From assembly GCA_003650925.1 (NCBI GenBank), contig QMSP01000013.1:1-45245 (forward strand): DNA of 45,245 nt, written 5' to 3'. How positions within the stretch are numbered: the first letter of the stretch is position 1; every line of letters starts with the position of its first letter. The position numbers were made by a program, and so were the translations under genes. The DNA is from Thermoprotei archaeon. Its GTDB lineage: Archaea; Thermoproteota; Thermoprotei; QMSL01. Below the pieces are notes generated by a model, which was not told the origin of the DNA, searched no databases, and saw only the letters and a program-made list of their open reading frames with translations. Positions 25,085-33,973 of the stretch are shown here, piece by piece.

Positions 25085-28000
25085 ATGAAAAGACTCGTCC
25101 TCCTGCTGATACTGACTATAATCCTCTCGTCCGCTATATCATCGCTCGTAAAGGCACAGCCACAGGAGACTATAGGGCCTTTCGACAAGGAGGAATTGCT
25201 CCTCCTCACCAAGAGGATTTCCACGCTTGGTCCAAGAGTAATAGGCTATGATGGCTACTACAGAACTCTGAAGTTCATAAAGGACTACATAAAGGAACTA
25301 GGGCTGGAGGCTGAAGTCCAGAAGTTCAAGGCTATAGTGCCGTATGATGAGGGCTCTTATGTTGAGATAATAACCCCAGAAGGTATCATCAAAGTCAAGG
25401 CTTATGCCCTCTGGCCTAACCTGATACAGCCTTGTACAACTTCTCCTCGAGGAATTGAAGGCCCCTTAGTATACGTGGGCAAAGGAGAGGATGAGGTTCT
25501 GAGGAAAGTGGACGTAAGGGGCTCCATAGTTGTTATAGACTTCGACTCTGGTGACCGTTGGATAGACCTATTTAATTTTGGAGCTCAAGCTGTCATATTC
25601 ATAGGCAGCCAAGTCAGCAAGTACGAGGCTCTGAAGAAGATGCTCCTCAGCCCACTATATACTCCTAGACTGTATGTAGCTCCTGAGGACACTTCACTCC
25701 TTCTCGAAGCTTGCAGGAAAGGCTATAGGGCTAGAGTCCATGTGAAGATGAAGTGGAAGGAGATAGAGGCTGAGAACCTAGTAGTGAAGATTCCAGGTGA
25801 AAGTGAGAATGATGTAATTGTTGTAGCCACCCATGTTGATACCTGGTGTATAACTCCAAGACTTGCTGTTGGTGCAGATGAAGCCTCCAATATAGCCTCT
25901 CTCCTCTTGCTGATAAAGTACTACCTAGAGAATAAGCCCAAGAGAAGCCTGTGGTTTGCCTTCTTAAGTGGTAAATGGGTTGGGCTAGTAGGGCCTAGGG
26001 AATTCGTAGAGCACTACTACTTCAGTCCTGAGGTTCAAGGAGACGAGGTTAAGATATGGATGACAATAGGCCTCGACCTAGCCTCAGACAATGACATAAT
26101 AGCCGTCACCTACATAGGGCACTTCTACAAGTATGGCTCCGCTGTAACGCCTTCTGAGATAGCAGGCAAGTTCTCATGGGTTGGCTCAGTGATAAGGTAT
26201 AGAGCACTTGAACGAGCTATTGAGTATGGCATGAGTGAGGACTCCATCTACTACTACAGCCTTTCCTACGTCTACGCCTTTGCAGCCTCCATAGATCCAT
26301 TTATATTAGTTACAGAGCCAGCCCTCATAGCTGGAAACATAGCGTTCACTATCATCACCAAGCACACCAGAAGACTTTACTGGGGGACAACCGAGGACAC
26401 TTTTGATAAAGTTAACATAGACAACATTCATAAGCAATTAATACTGTCATGGCTCATAATAGACGAACTGGTAAACTCAGAGGACTGGGGCATTACCTGG
26501 CTAATTACCAAGCCTGTAAGAGCAAGACTCTATGGCAAGGGAGGAGCTGCTGGTTTCGTCACCATAAGAGGCAGAGTTGTCGCCTTCAATGTGACCATAG
26601 GCTGGTACAGCAATATCCCCAATGCCATCATCAGAATGGGCCCATTAGCGTACGCTACTGGCACCTATGTGGCTGCTGGAGCTGGTGTGGCTATGGCCGT
26701 GACGGGATTAACAACCATGAACTGCTTTCCCTTTGCCAACATCTACGTGAAATGTGATGAGAATGGATACTTTGAAGTCCATGGTCTTCCAGTATTCCTG
26801 CCTGTATATGCTGAGGCATGGGTTCTTAAAGATGCTCCATCCCACATTGTCTACGCACCTGATCAAGGAATATACGGCATGAGAGTTATACCACCAGCCA
26901 TAACTCCACTTACACCATACGAGAATCTGACTGTGCCAGTCTTCGAATGCTCAACGGTAGAACTCTATGATGTATTCGACCCTAAGACGTGCAGGCGTAC
27001 TGTAGTACTCGACCCATCCAGCAGCGGAGATTTATTCTACTTCAGAAGCCTAGGCAGGGTAATGCCTTATAACATCAAGGAGTACGCTGAAATACCATTC
27101 TACGGTCACTTCTACAACCCAATAGAGAGAGTAGCTCTGGTGTTTGTTCCTCCAAGAGTTCGCTTCCTCATAGTCTTACGAAGAGGCATGATCGTTGCTA
27201 GAAATGTCGGCGTCATAGCCAACTGCAGTGAGGAGAACCCCGAAGGCGTTGGCTATATGTTCTACAAGTCTGGTCAGCTTCTGAGAATCAACATGACTGC
27301 CTATCACTTTGCACACGACACCTATCTCATAGTCAAGAACAGGTTTGAGATGCTCTCCTCGAAGTTCGTGTCCTCCCTAGCTGCCTTGAGCACACTTGAG
27401 TATGCTGATAAATATATAAGGGAGGCCCAGAACTATCTTGAAAGAGGAGATTATGTCAGCGCCTATTACAAGGCGCTGGCTGCCTGGGGATGGGTAGCTG
27501 ATGCTTATGACTTCGTAATGGCCCTTATATATGACCTGACAGGTACTACGGTTATATTCCTAGCGCTGATAGTGCCCTTCGCAGTATGCCTTGAGAGGCT
27601 ACTATTCCACGCTACAGGCAAAGCTAGATGGGGCATAACTATAGCCATAGCTGGGATCTCAGTAACACTCTTCAGCCTGGTGCACCCAGCCTTCTCCATA
27701 ATGTCAAACTCCGCGCTATGTTTAGGAGGAATACTAGTCTTTGCATTCCTGGTGTTCGCTCTGATGGTATTCTTCAGCGAGACATCCAATATATTGAAGG
27801 AGGCTGCAGTGAAGAAACTTGGCAGGCACTTCTTCGAAGCTGCTGCTATGGGTTCTGCAGTATTCTTCACCTTCATGGCTCCTGAGAACATGAGGAGGTA
27901 TCGGCTGAGAACAAGCTTGACACTGGCCACCTTGATAATAACCATTATAGCTCTAGCCTCGCTCACCTCAGTCTCAGTCACAGTAATAACGCCACAAAAG

Positions 28001-29578
28001 ATAGCCATGCCCTCTGCAGCCTATACTGGAATGTTAGTGAAGATAAGGAGATCAACACCTCCATATGAAGTATTCGATGTATACACATGCTCTCTGCTCA
28101 AAGGAGTTCTTGGAGAGGGCTATGTAGTAGCTCCTCGCTTCTGTATAGTGCCACCTCGTAAACATCCTGAAGGCTATGTAGTACCACTTAAGGCTGGTGA
28201 AAACATAGCGTTTGTTAGAGGTGTCATGGGGCTAACTCCCTACGAGAGCCAGCTTCTCTTCAAGGATAAGATCGTGGGAGAGCCCTTTGATGAAGATGAC
28301 TACTATGAGTGCATCATAAGTGACATGGTAAGGGAAAGCCTAAACGTAACCATAGGAGACATTATAGAGTGGCACGGTCTGAAGCTTAGAGTTAAGGGAG
28401 TAATACCAGCTCATGTCGTGAAAATTGATGACCTCGATGGACTTCCAATAGCTCCACTTGACCCAATGACCATACCTCAGTATGCACCTGCTGGTATGAG
28501 AGCAAGAGTGGCCATGCCTCTCTCATGGCCACAAGTGCTCTTTATACCAGCTAGACTTGCCAAGGACCTAGGAGCTTATGTCGCCAACATAGCCGTGTAT
28601 CCACTTGACGAGGAGGCTCTGGCAAATATAAGGGCAAAGGCCATGGAGATAGCAAGGCTTATGGAGGCTCCAACCTACATAGCCAAAGAGGGAGAGCCTT
28701 CCATAGGATTCTCCAAAGTCACTACGTGGGCCTTATTTGGCTGGGGCCTTGTAACAGCAGTAATAGTCATAGCTGCCTTGAACATGATCATAACCCTGAT
28801 AGCAGCTGTAAGAGAAAGGAGAAGAGATATCTACGTGTACAGCGCTGTAGGTCTCTCACCAAGAGGAGCAGCCACGATATTCCTCACAGAGGGCCTTGTC
28901 TATGCGTCAATAGCCATAATAGTGGGATATCTGGCTGGAGTAGGCATGAACTACGTGCTCTACATAGCTGGAGTACTGCCCTCGATCTACACCCTGAACT
29001 ACTCATCCATGGCTGTAGCACTGGTCTTACTAGCTTCCTTCCTCATAATAATATCATCCTCCATCTATCCAACACTCATAGCAAGCAAACTGATAACGCC
29101 ATCATTAGAAAGAAGATGGAAGATACCCACAAAGCCAAAGGGAGACCTGTGGGAGATACCTCTACCACTCTCAGTCACTTCGCTTGACGAAGCCCTTGGA
29201 GTGCTTGAGTATGTGCAGGAGTACTTAAGCGGGGCTGGTAGAGAAACAAGGTTCTTCAGCGTCCATAAGTTAAGTCCTGTTGACTACACCGAGAAGTCTC
29301 TCAGCTTCGTAGTTGGGCTTGCTCCAAGAGAGGCTCATGTAACTCAAGAAGTACGCCTAGTCACAAGATATATGCCCGAGAGCAAGAGGTACGCCTACGT
29401 ACTACACCTGAGAAGGCTGACAGGCTCATACACAACATGGAGGTCATCGAACTACTTCTTCATAGATGCCATGAGGAAGCAGCTTCTACTATGGAGAAGC
29501 CTCAGTGAGAGGGAGAGAGGAAGGTATATAAAGCAAGTGAGGAAACGCCTCTCATCACTGAAACTTCAATCCTCCTGA
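25085..29578 (+). CDS. M28-like peptidase domain fused to an FtsX/MacB-like permease
   Basis: A 1497-residue protein. Order: signal peptide (1-24); M28-like domain (about 36-460) with a PA-type insertion (about 105-225); a carboxypeptidase-regulatory-like domain (about 500-610); a further extracellular part; helices at about 815-965; a MacB-like soluble domain (970-1205); FtsX helices (1210-1335); and a C-terminal domain. The metal site is degenerate: H250-x-D252 and D265 are kept, but the canonical Glu-Glu is K297-W298 in FLSGKWVGLVG, and the final His site reads Gly in WGTTEDTFDK. Peptidase activity is therefore doubtful. Starts at ATG with GAGGGTGG four bases before it, divergent from two transporters. 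Confidence 0.8.
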   Translation: MKRLVLLLILTIILSSAISSLVKAQPQETIGPFDKEELLLLTKRISTLGPRVIGYDGYYRTLKFIKDYIKELGLEAEVQKFKAIVPYDEGSYVEIITPEGIIKVKAYALWPNLIQPCTTSPRGIEGPLVYVGKGEDEVLRKVDVRGSIVVIDFDSGDRWIDLFNFGAQAVIFIGSQVSKYEALKKMLLSPLYTPRLYVAPEDTSLLLEACRKGYRARVHVKMKWKEIEAENLVVKIPGESENDVIVVATHVDTWCITPRLAVGADEASNIASLLLLIKYYLENKPKRSLWFAFLSGKWVGLVGPREFVEHYYFSPEVQGDEVKIWMTIGLDLASDNDIIAVTYIGHFYKYGSAVTPSEIAGKFSWVGSVIRYRALERAIEYGMSEDSIYYYSLSYVYAFAASIDPFILVTEPALIAGNIAFTIITKHTRRLYWGTTEDTFDKVNIDNIHKQLILSWLIIDELVNSEDWGITWLITKPVRARLYGKGGAAGFVTIRGRVVAFNVTIGWYSNIPNAIIRMGPLAYATGTYVAAGAGVAMAVTGLTTMNCFPFANIYVKCDENGYFEVHGLPVFLPVYAEAWVLKDAPSHIVYAPDQGIYGMRVIPPAITPLTPYENLTVPVFECSTVELYDVFDPKTCRRTVVLDPSSSGDLFYFRSLGRVMPYNIKEYAEIPFYGHFYNPIERVALVFVPPRVRFLIVLRRGMIVARNVGVIANCSEENPEGVGYMFYKSGQLLRINMTAYHFAHDTYLIVKNRFEMLSSKFVSSLAALSTLEYADKYIREAQNYLERGDYVSAYYKALAAWGWVADAYDFVMALIYDLTGTTVIFLALIVPFAVCLERLLFHATGKARWGITIAIAGISVTLFSLVHPAFSIMSNSALCLGGILVFAFLVFALMVFFSETSNILKEAAVKKLGRHFFEAAAMGSAVFFTFMAPENMRRYRLRTSLTLATLIITIIALASLTSVSVTVITPQKIAMPSAAYTGMLVKIRRSTPPYEVFDVYTCSLLKGVLGEGYVVAPRFCIVPPRKHPEGYVVPLKAGENIAFVRGVMGLTPYESQLLFKDKIVGEPFDEDDYYECIISDMVRESLNVTIGDIIEWHGLKLRVKGVIPAHVVKIDDLDGLPIAPLDPMTIPQYAPAGMRARVAMPLSWPQVLFIPARLAKDLGAYVANIAVYPLDEEALANIRAKAMEIARLMEAPTYIAKEGEPSIGFSKVTTWALFGWGLVTAVIVIAALNMIITLIAAVRERRRDIYVYSAVGLSPRGAATIFLTEGLVYASIAIIVGYLAGVGMNYVLYIAGVLPSIYTLNYSSMAVALVLLASFLIIISSSIYPTLIASKLITPSLERRWKIPTKPKGDLWEIPLPLSVTSLDEALGVLEYVQEYLSGAGRETRFFSVHKLSPVDYTEKSLSFVVGLAPREAHVTQEVRLVTRYMPESKRYAYVLHLRRLTGSYTTWRSSNYFFIDAMRKQLLLWRSLSERERGRYIKQVRKRLSSLKLQSS

Positions 29579-29610
29579 AATTATTTAGGACTACATAATT
29601 ACGGCTATAC

Positions 29611-29630
29611 TTGTTATTTATTATTTCTTT
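29611..29630 (+). terminator. T-rich terminator
   Basis: TTGTTATTTATTATTTCTTT follows the stop of the large fusion gene by 33 bases and fits an archaeal T-tract terminator. Its reverse is not T-rich, so it serves the plus strand only. Confidence 0.5.
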
Positions 29631-29645
29631 AAGCCTAATTCTAAT

Positions 29646-30023
29646 CTATGCGCCACTAGCTGACAGTCTTCTCAGGGTGTTTTCTATGAACTCAAGCCCT
29701 AGTTTAAAAGCCTCGATGCCCTTCTCAGTAGGCATATACACTTTTGTGCCATTCTTAGTATCAACCTTGAGTAGACCTTCTCTAACCATCCTATAAAGAA
29801 CAGCGTACACTGTTACAGTTCGAGGCTTGAAGCCAAACTTCCTTTCAATACTCACCTTGACCTCATAGGCATACATAGGCTTTTCCTTCAACACATGAAT
29901 CACATAGAGCCATAGATTCTCCTCGGTCAACTTCCTCCTAAGCCTTCTTAGAGCCTTAGTTTCAGCAATTCTCTCCAATTCACCTCTCCCCATGAGATAC
30001 TCATGCTGAAGGCTTAAAACCAT
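29646..30023 (-). CDS. PadR-family transcriptional regulator
   Basis: A 125-residue protein (115 if it starts at the internal ATG at 29993) with the PadR winged helix: the helical NLWLYVIHVLKEKPMYAYEV segment (about 36-55), recognition helix TVTVYAVLYRMVREGLLKV (about 69-87) and wing VYMPTEKGIEAF. PadR proteins are repressors that release DNA on binding a small phenolic or other ligand. It is divergent from ino1 over a 57-base gap containing a palindrome and TATA elements for both genes, so autoregulation and control of ino1 are likely. The choice of start is unsure. Confidence 0.85.
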   Translation of the reverse strand: MVLSLQHEYLMGRGELERIAETKALRRLRRKLTEENLWLYVIHVLKEKPMYAYEVKVSIERKFGFKPRTVTVYAVLYRMVREGLLKVDTKNGTKVYMPTEKGIEAFKLGLEFIENTLRRLSASGA

Positions 30024-30051
30024 AGACGAAATATTTATAGAGATAGATATT

Positions 30052-30071
30052 ATATTTATCTAGGTAAATAT
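30052..30071. promoter_or_regulatory. palindrome, candidate PadR operator
   Basis: ATATTTA (30052-30058) and TAAATAT (30065-30071) are exact inverted repeats separated by six bases. They cover the TATA region expected for ino1 (ATG at 30081) and lie close to the start of padR. This fits a PadR-type operator blocking transcription-factor access; binding is inferred. Confidence 0.5.
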
Positions 30072-30080
30072 GGTGATAGA

Positions 30081-31175
30081 ATGGGGAGTATAAAGGTTGC
30101 CATAATAGGCGTAGGAAATGCTGCCGCAGCCCTAGTTCAAGGTGTTTACCTCTACAAGGAAGCTGAGGAAGATGAGTTCATCCCAGGAGTATACGCAGTC
30201 AAGCTAGGCCCCTATCACATAGGCGATATAGAGTTCGTAGCAGCCTTCGATGTCTCTAGGAAGAAGATAGGAAAGGATCTAAGCGAAGCCATATTCGCCG
30301 AACCGAACATAGTCCCTAAGTTCGTGGATGTGCCTAAGCTAGGAGTCATCGTCCATAGAGGCCCCATAATGGATGGTGTGGCACCTCACATGAAGAGCTC
30401 CTTTGAGCCCTATGAAGGCCCAGAGCCTGAGCTAGGAGAGGTCGCAGACATACTTAAGGAGAGCAGGGCTGAAGTCGTAGTTAATCTCCTGCCTGTGGGG
30501 AGCGAAGAGGCCACCAGATTCTATGCTCTAGCAACACTTAAGGCTGGTGCTGCCTTCGTCAACGCAATACCAGTCTTCATAGCCAGCGACCCTAGAGGGG
30601 AATGGCCAAGAAGATATGAGGAGGCTGGTCTGCCTCTACTTGGAGATGATGTGAAAGGCCAGATAGGAGCCACGATACTACATAGGACTCTGGTAAGACT
30701 ACTACACATGCGAGGAGTGCTTGTTGAAGAGACCTATCAGCTTAATATAGGAGGCAATACTGACTTTCTCAACATGACTGTAGAAGAGAGACTACATAGT
30801 AAGAGAATAAGCAAGACAAGAGCCGTAACAAGCATACTTCCCTATGGCGAGGTGCTTGAGAAAGAAGGGAGGGTGAGAATAGGCCCTAGTGACTACGTGC
30901 CCTTCCTAGGCAACATCAAGGTAGCCTATATATACATTAAGGGCAGAAGCTTTGCTAACTTCCCTGTCACCATAGATGTCAAGCTGACAGTGGATGATAA
31001 GTCCATGATAGCTGGCATACTTGTTGATGCCATAAGAGCCGCAAAGATAGCTATGGACAAAGGCATGAGAGGAGCTGTAAAAGAGGCCTCAGCCTTTCTA
31101 TTCAAACATCCACCAGTACAAGCGCCTGATGATGAGACGGCAAGGAAATGGTTTGAGAGCTTCATTACAGGCTAA
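30081..31175 (+). CDS. ino1: myo-inositol-1-phosphate synthase
   Basis: A 364-residue archaeal-size enzyme that converts glucose-6-phosphate to inositol-1-phosphate using NAD; the product feeds archaeal phosphatidylinositol lipids and, in some hyperthermophiles, di-myo-inositol phosphate. The NAD fold is seen as KVAIIGVGNAAAALVQG (5-21), with further motifs NLLPVGSEEATRFYA (about 135-149), GDDVKGQIGATILHRTL (about 190-206), and the inositol-binding QLNIGGNTDFLNM (about 222-234). The last part is DVKLTVDDKSMIAGILVDAIR (about 297-317). A TATA region with a palindrome and a GGTGAT ribosome site precede the ATG. It is divergent from padR. Confidence 0.95.
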   Translation: MGSIKVAIIGVGNAAAALVQGVYLYKEAEEDEFIPGVYAVKLGPYHIGDIEFVAAFDVSRKKIGKDLSEAIFAEPNIVPKFVDVPKLGVIVHRGPIMDGVAPHMKSSFEPYEGPEPELGEVADILKESRAEVVVNLLPVGSEEATRFYALATLKAGAAFVNAIPVFIASDPRGEWPRRYEEAGLPLLGDDVKGQIGATILHRTLVRLLHMRGVLVEETYQLNIGGNTDFLNMTVEERLHSKRISKTRAVTSILPYGEVLEKEGRVRIGPSDYVPFLGNIKVAYIYIKGRSFANFPVTIDVKLTVDDKSMIAGILVDAIRAAKIAMDKGMRGAVKEASAFLFKHPPVQAPDDETARKWFESFITG

Positions 31176-31273
31176 GATTAGAGCCATTTAAAGAAATTAT
31201 TTTAAGGCATTACCACATTCCTCTTCCACTCATAATAGAAAAACCCTGGCTAGAGTTTAAATAGTCCCAGTGG

Positions 31274-31281
31274 TTATATAA
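31274..31281 (+). promoter_or_regulatory. TATA box and ribosome site of pilin gene
   Basis: TTATATAA (31274-31281) lies 35-42 bases before the ATG at 31316; GAGGGG (31305-31310), five bases before the ATG, is the ribosome site. Transcription starting near 31303 would give a short leader. Confidence 0.55.
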
Positions 31282-31315
31282 CAGAGAAAGCCCTGCTATT
31301 GGACGAGGGGTCTCC

Positions 31316-31783
31316 ATGAGAACCCTTGGAAATGATAAGAAGGGCATAACACCCGTTGTAGCCATAATAATCCTAGTGGCAGTGGCCATAGCCGTGAGCA
31401 TAGCTGCAGCCATGTGGCTAATAGGCTTGACAGGAGCTTATACCAAGACAGAAGAGGTTAGATTTACCACAGCATATGCAAGAGATTTCGACGGTGATGG
31501 AACCTCTGAAATCAGGATTATTATCAAGAACACAGGTACAACATCCGTAACTATCGATGCGGTCTATGTCAACGATGTGCCTCATTCGGATCTTTACCCT
31601 TCAGAAGCTACTCTCTACACAGATACCACTATGGGCACAACACTTTCACTTCCTCAGACATTAAACCCAGGGTCGACTCTTGAAATAGTCATCGACTGGA
31701 ATTTCCAGTCGGGAGTCTCCTACGAAATAGGCGTACATACCGCAACAGGCAATCTCTATACCACAGTAGTAACCACACCATAG
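31316..31783 (+). CDS. archaeal type IV pilin
   Basis: A 155-residue pilin. The N-terminus has the class III signal: a short charged leader (MRTLGNDKKG), expected to be cut after Gly10 by PibD/FlaK, then ITPVVAIIILVAVAIAVSI as the hydrophobic assembly helix. The mature globular part (about 40-155) is beta-rich, with repeated Thr/Ser, a DFDGDGTSEIR loop, and typical structural-pilin features. It would form or join an adhesion pilus. No prepilin peptidase, ATPase or TadC gene is in the window, so assembly factors are elsewhere. Confidence 0.85.
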   Translation: MRTLGNDKKGITPVVAIIILVAVAIAVSIAAAMWLIGLTGAYTKTEEVRFTTAYARDFDGDGTSEIRIIIKNTGTTSVTIDAVYVNDVPHSDLYPSEATLYTDTTMGTTLSLPQTLNPGSTLEIVIDWNFQSGVSYEIGVHTATGNLYTTVVTTP

Positions 31784-31802
31784 TCGGACTGAATACCATA
31801 AT

Positions 31803-31824
31803 ATTTTAGCTTTTTCTTCTCTTT
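31803..31824 (+). terminator. T-rich terminator of pilin gene
   Basis: A T-rich stretch (TTTTAGCTTTTTCTTCTCTT) follows the stop codon by about 20 bases; it fits an archaeal terminator and separates the convergent small gene. Confidence 0.5.
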
Positions 31825-31865
31825 ACCCTATGATGAAGCAAGGTTAATTTTGGATAATAATCGAA

Positions 31866-32072
31866 CTATTCCTCTCCTCTTAACAGCTTGTCTAATAATT
31901 CTTCCTGAGCGGGATCAAGTAGTCCTCTTATCCGCATGCTAGTTAAGGCTGATGCGAGCTCTTGAGCTGCTCTTTCCAGATGTATGAACACCTCCTGATC
32001 AAGATTTCTTGCCTTGGGTGCTATGTCCAGTAGCCTCTTGTACACCTCTAGCATGGCTCTTATCAGCTCCAT
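31866..32072 (-). CDS. small helical protein of unknown function
   Basis: A 68-residue, acidic, mostly helical protein (MELIRAMLEVYKRLLDIAPKA then further helices) without membrane segments. I do not recognise a family. It lies 69 bases downstream of the DHH phosphoesterase on the same strand, so may share its transcript. Length and helix pattern fit a small regulator or subunit, but no more can be said. Confidence 0.45.
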   Translation of the reverse strand: MELIRAMLEVYKRLLDIAPKARNLDQEVFIHLERAAQELASALTSMRIRGLLDPAQEELLDKLLRGEE

Positions 32073-32141
32073 CTAAACCCTCACTGATAGTCACAGCATG
32101 TGCTGATATAAACCTGCCCACTTCCATTCTTCATCACTTGA

Positions 32142-33098
32142 TCATAGCCTAACTATCTCCTTCATGAAGCACATTCTCTTCCTGAACAGTAGTGTGAGGA
32201 TGCGCTCTTTTAGGCTCATCCTGAATCCACAGGCTTGTGGATGTCCTCCTCCTCCATGAGCTCTGGCTACTTCAAGTATTCCTATATCCGCCTTTCGGCT
32301 GTACATAGATACTCTACCATTTCTCCTTACCACCACGACGAAGTCTAGACCATGCTTCTCCATGGCTATCTTGGCGGCTATTGACCCTGACCCTCTCATT
32401 CTCCTCATCCTTATGACGCCAAACTTTAGGCCGCTTTTAGTGGTGCATATCTCCACAGTTTTGGCCAGCTCCTCTGAGGCCTTTATCTCCTCCTCAGACC
32501 TCTTCATCCACTCTTCAACCTCCTCATCCTCAAAGACTCCATCTTTAAGCTTCTCTAGGAGCCTCATCTTTGTATCTCTCCTCTTAGTCGCCACCCGATA
32601 GGCTCTGCTCAAGCTCATTGAATAGGTTCCAGTATCAGCATCATCTGCTATCTCAGCTATTTTCTCTGCTATCTCATCCTGAGGGGCTAAGATCTCCTTC
32701 ACTAGCCTTGTAGCGCTAGGACTAGGCTTGACATGAAGCTCTGCCTCCCTTCCTATGAGCTCTAAGGCTCTGTCAGTCCATCTATGATGGTCTATCCACA
32801 AAACCTCATTCCTCATCCTCCTAAGCCTCCTTATGGCTTCAAGAACTTCATCTTCTTTGCCATGATTGACTGATATATCAGTGACTACTACAAGGCCATC
32901 CTCAACCCTGAGCTTCCTCAAGCTCTTCGCTATCTTTTCAGGACTTGAGAAGATGATCTCAACTTCTCCTAGAACTCTCTTGGCTATAGCCGCACATGCT
33001 ACCCCATCTAAGTCTCCATGAGTAATTATGACTTTGATCCCTCTTCTACGCGGTTTTATTAGCTTTGTTAGCCTCTCAAGCCATGACCTTAGCCTCAT
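32142..33098 (-). CDS. DHH/DHHA1 phosphoesterase (NrnA-like)
   Basis: A 318-residue protein. Motif I is HGDLDGVAC (27-35), then VVTDIS (about 71-76) and the DHH triad in WIDHHRW (about 100-106), followed by ADDADTGT (about 150-157). The DHHA1 domain ends with GGGGHPQACGFR near residue 290. DHH enzymes use two manganese ions to cleave oligoribonucleotides or pAp (NrnA) or RecJ-like single strands; this size fits the NrnA/archaeal RecJ-like group. The ATG follows GGAAGGG. The upstream neighbour on the same strand is archaemetzincin. Confidence 0.88.
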   Translation of the reverse strand: MRLRSWLERLTKLIKPRRRGIKVIITHGDLDGVACAAIAKRVLGEVEIIFSSPEKIAKSLRKLRVEDGLVVVTDISVNHGKEDEVLEAIRRLRRMRNEVLWIDHHRWTDRALELIGREAELHVKPSPSATRLVKEILAPQDEIAEKIAEIADDADTGTYSMSLSRAYRVATKRRDTKMRLLEKLKDGVFEDEEVEEWMKRSEEEIKASEELAKTVEICTTKSGLKFGVIRMRRMRGSGSIAAKIAMEKHGLDFVVVVRRNGRVSMYSRKADIGILEVARAHGGGGHPQACGFRMSLKERILTLLFRKRMCFMKEIVRL

Positions 33099-33145
33099 GT
33101 CCCTTCCTAGTGATAGTCCATGCTCTTGTACTTATTTCCATCGCT

Positions 33146-33709
33146 TCACTCTAACACATATCTGACTCTAATGCCCTTTCTCCTCAGCCTGCCTGCACAC
33201 TTGTAGCAGTAGGCAGCCTCCTTCCTATCAGTATCCATTATAGAATTGCTGAAAGTCATGACACATGATGGATTGGAGCAGTGGTCAAGTCCGAAGGTAT
33301 GGCCTAGCTCATGAAGGGCCTCCTTGAGCACTCTCAGTCTGAAGAGCCTCTTGTTGGGAAGCTGCCCATAGAACTCTGGTCTAAGCCTCGGTAGGTAGAC
33401 TACTGCTAGTCTACCACTTACCTCTGCCTGCCCAAAGACGAAGTTAAGTGGAGGACTGTAGGCATCAAACTCGGCTATGCCTAGTATCCTGTCATGAGGA
33501 ATGGCCTGGGTTAAGAGGCCAAGATAGTTCAAGACCTTCTCTGATATGTACTGGTCTCTTCTGGGATCATACGCCTCCTCGGGAATAGGTATGGGAGTAT
33601 AGGAGACCTCCACGAAGACGCCTAAGGCTCTTTTCAGCTCCTGGCCTAGGCTATCAAGTATGAACCTATCTACGTCTCCAATAGGTTGAATTAGTATTGT
33701 ATAGCTCAC
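33146..33709 (-). CDS. amzA: archaemetzincin
   Basis: A 187-residue zinc metalloprotease of the archaemetzincin family. The long zinc signature HELGHTFGLDHC, then SNPSCVM and CYKC, supplies the metzincin histidines plus the extra Cys residues for the structural zinc. The met-turn equivalent is the VMTFSN segment. Its physiological substrate is unknown. It begins at GTG at 33709; a TATA-like CTTTATACG (about 33737-33745) lies about 32 bases upstream, so the message is nearly leaderless. The DHH phosphoesterase gene follows after 47 bases. Confidence 0.92.
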   Translation of the reverse strand: MSYTILIQPIGDVDRFILDSLGQELKRALGVFVEVSYTPIPIPEEAYDPRRDQYISEKVLNYLGLLTQAIPHDRILGIAEFDAYSPPLNFVFGQAEVSGRLAVVYLPRLRPEFYGQLPNKRLFRLRVLKEALHELGHTFGLDHCSNPSCVMTFSNSIMDTDRKEAAYCYKCAGRLRRKGIRVRYVLE

Positions 33710-33778
33710 GATCTACGCTATCCCTATGATGACGTATAAAGATACCTGTACATGAAGACTACTAAGTGACCTTAGCGA

Positions 33779-33973
33779 CTAAGCTCTTTTCAGCACCACT
33801 ATGAGTATGACTATCGACAATATAACAGCTATCGCCCATAGCCATAGCGTTAACCACTCATAGCGTGGAGGAGCCTCCTCTGTGAGAACTATGGTCAGCA
33901 CGACTTCATCCTCAAATATGTCTTTAACCTCTATTCTAAGCATAGAGCTCTCTTCAAGATATTCATATCTCAA
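33779..33973 (-). CDS. small C-terminally anchored protein
   Basis: From TTG 33973 this gives 64 residues (71 from a GTG at 33994, which is less likely). It has a short beta-rich N-terminal part (RIEVKDIFEDEVVLTIVL) and one C-terminal membrane helix (about 41-61) with a basic end. The TTG overlaps the TGA of the upstream gene (TTGA) and a strong GAGGAGG ribosome site lies four bases before it, so its translation is coupled. I do not recognise a family. The two small genes may be subunits of one membrane complex or fragments of an ancestral single gene. Confidence 0.5.
   Translation of the reverse strand: MRYEYLEESSMLRIEVKDIFEDEVVLTIVLTEEAPPRYEWLTLWLWAIAVILSIVILIVVLKRA

Noticed and set aside
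26449-26757. A second protein within the peptidase-permease gene
   Set aside because: The frame overlaps a long, well-coded gene in another frame and has no recognisable signature; likewise the shadows at 27505-28008 and 28726-29187.
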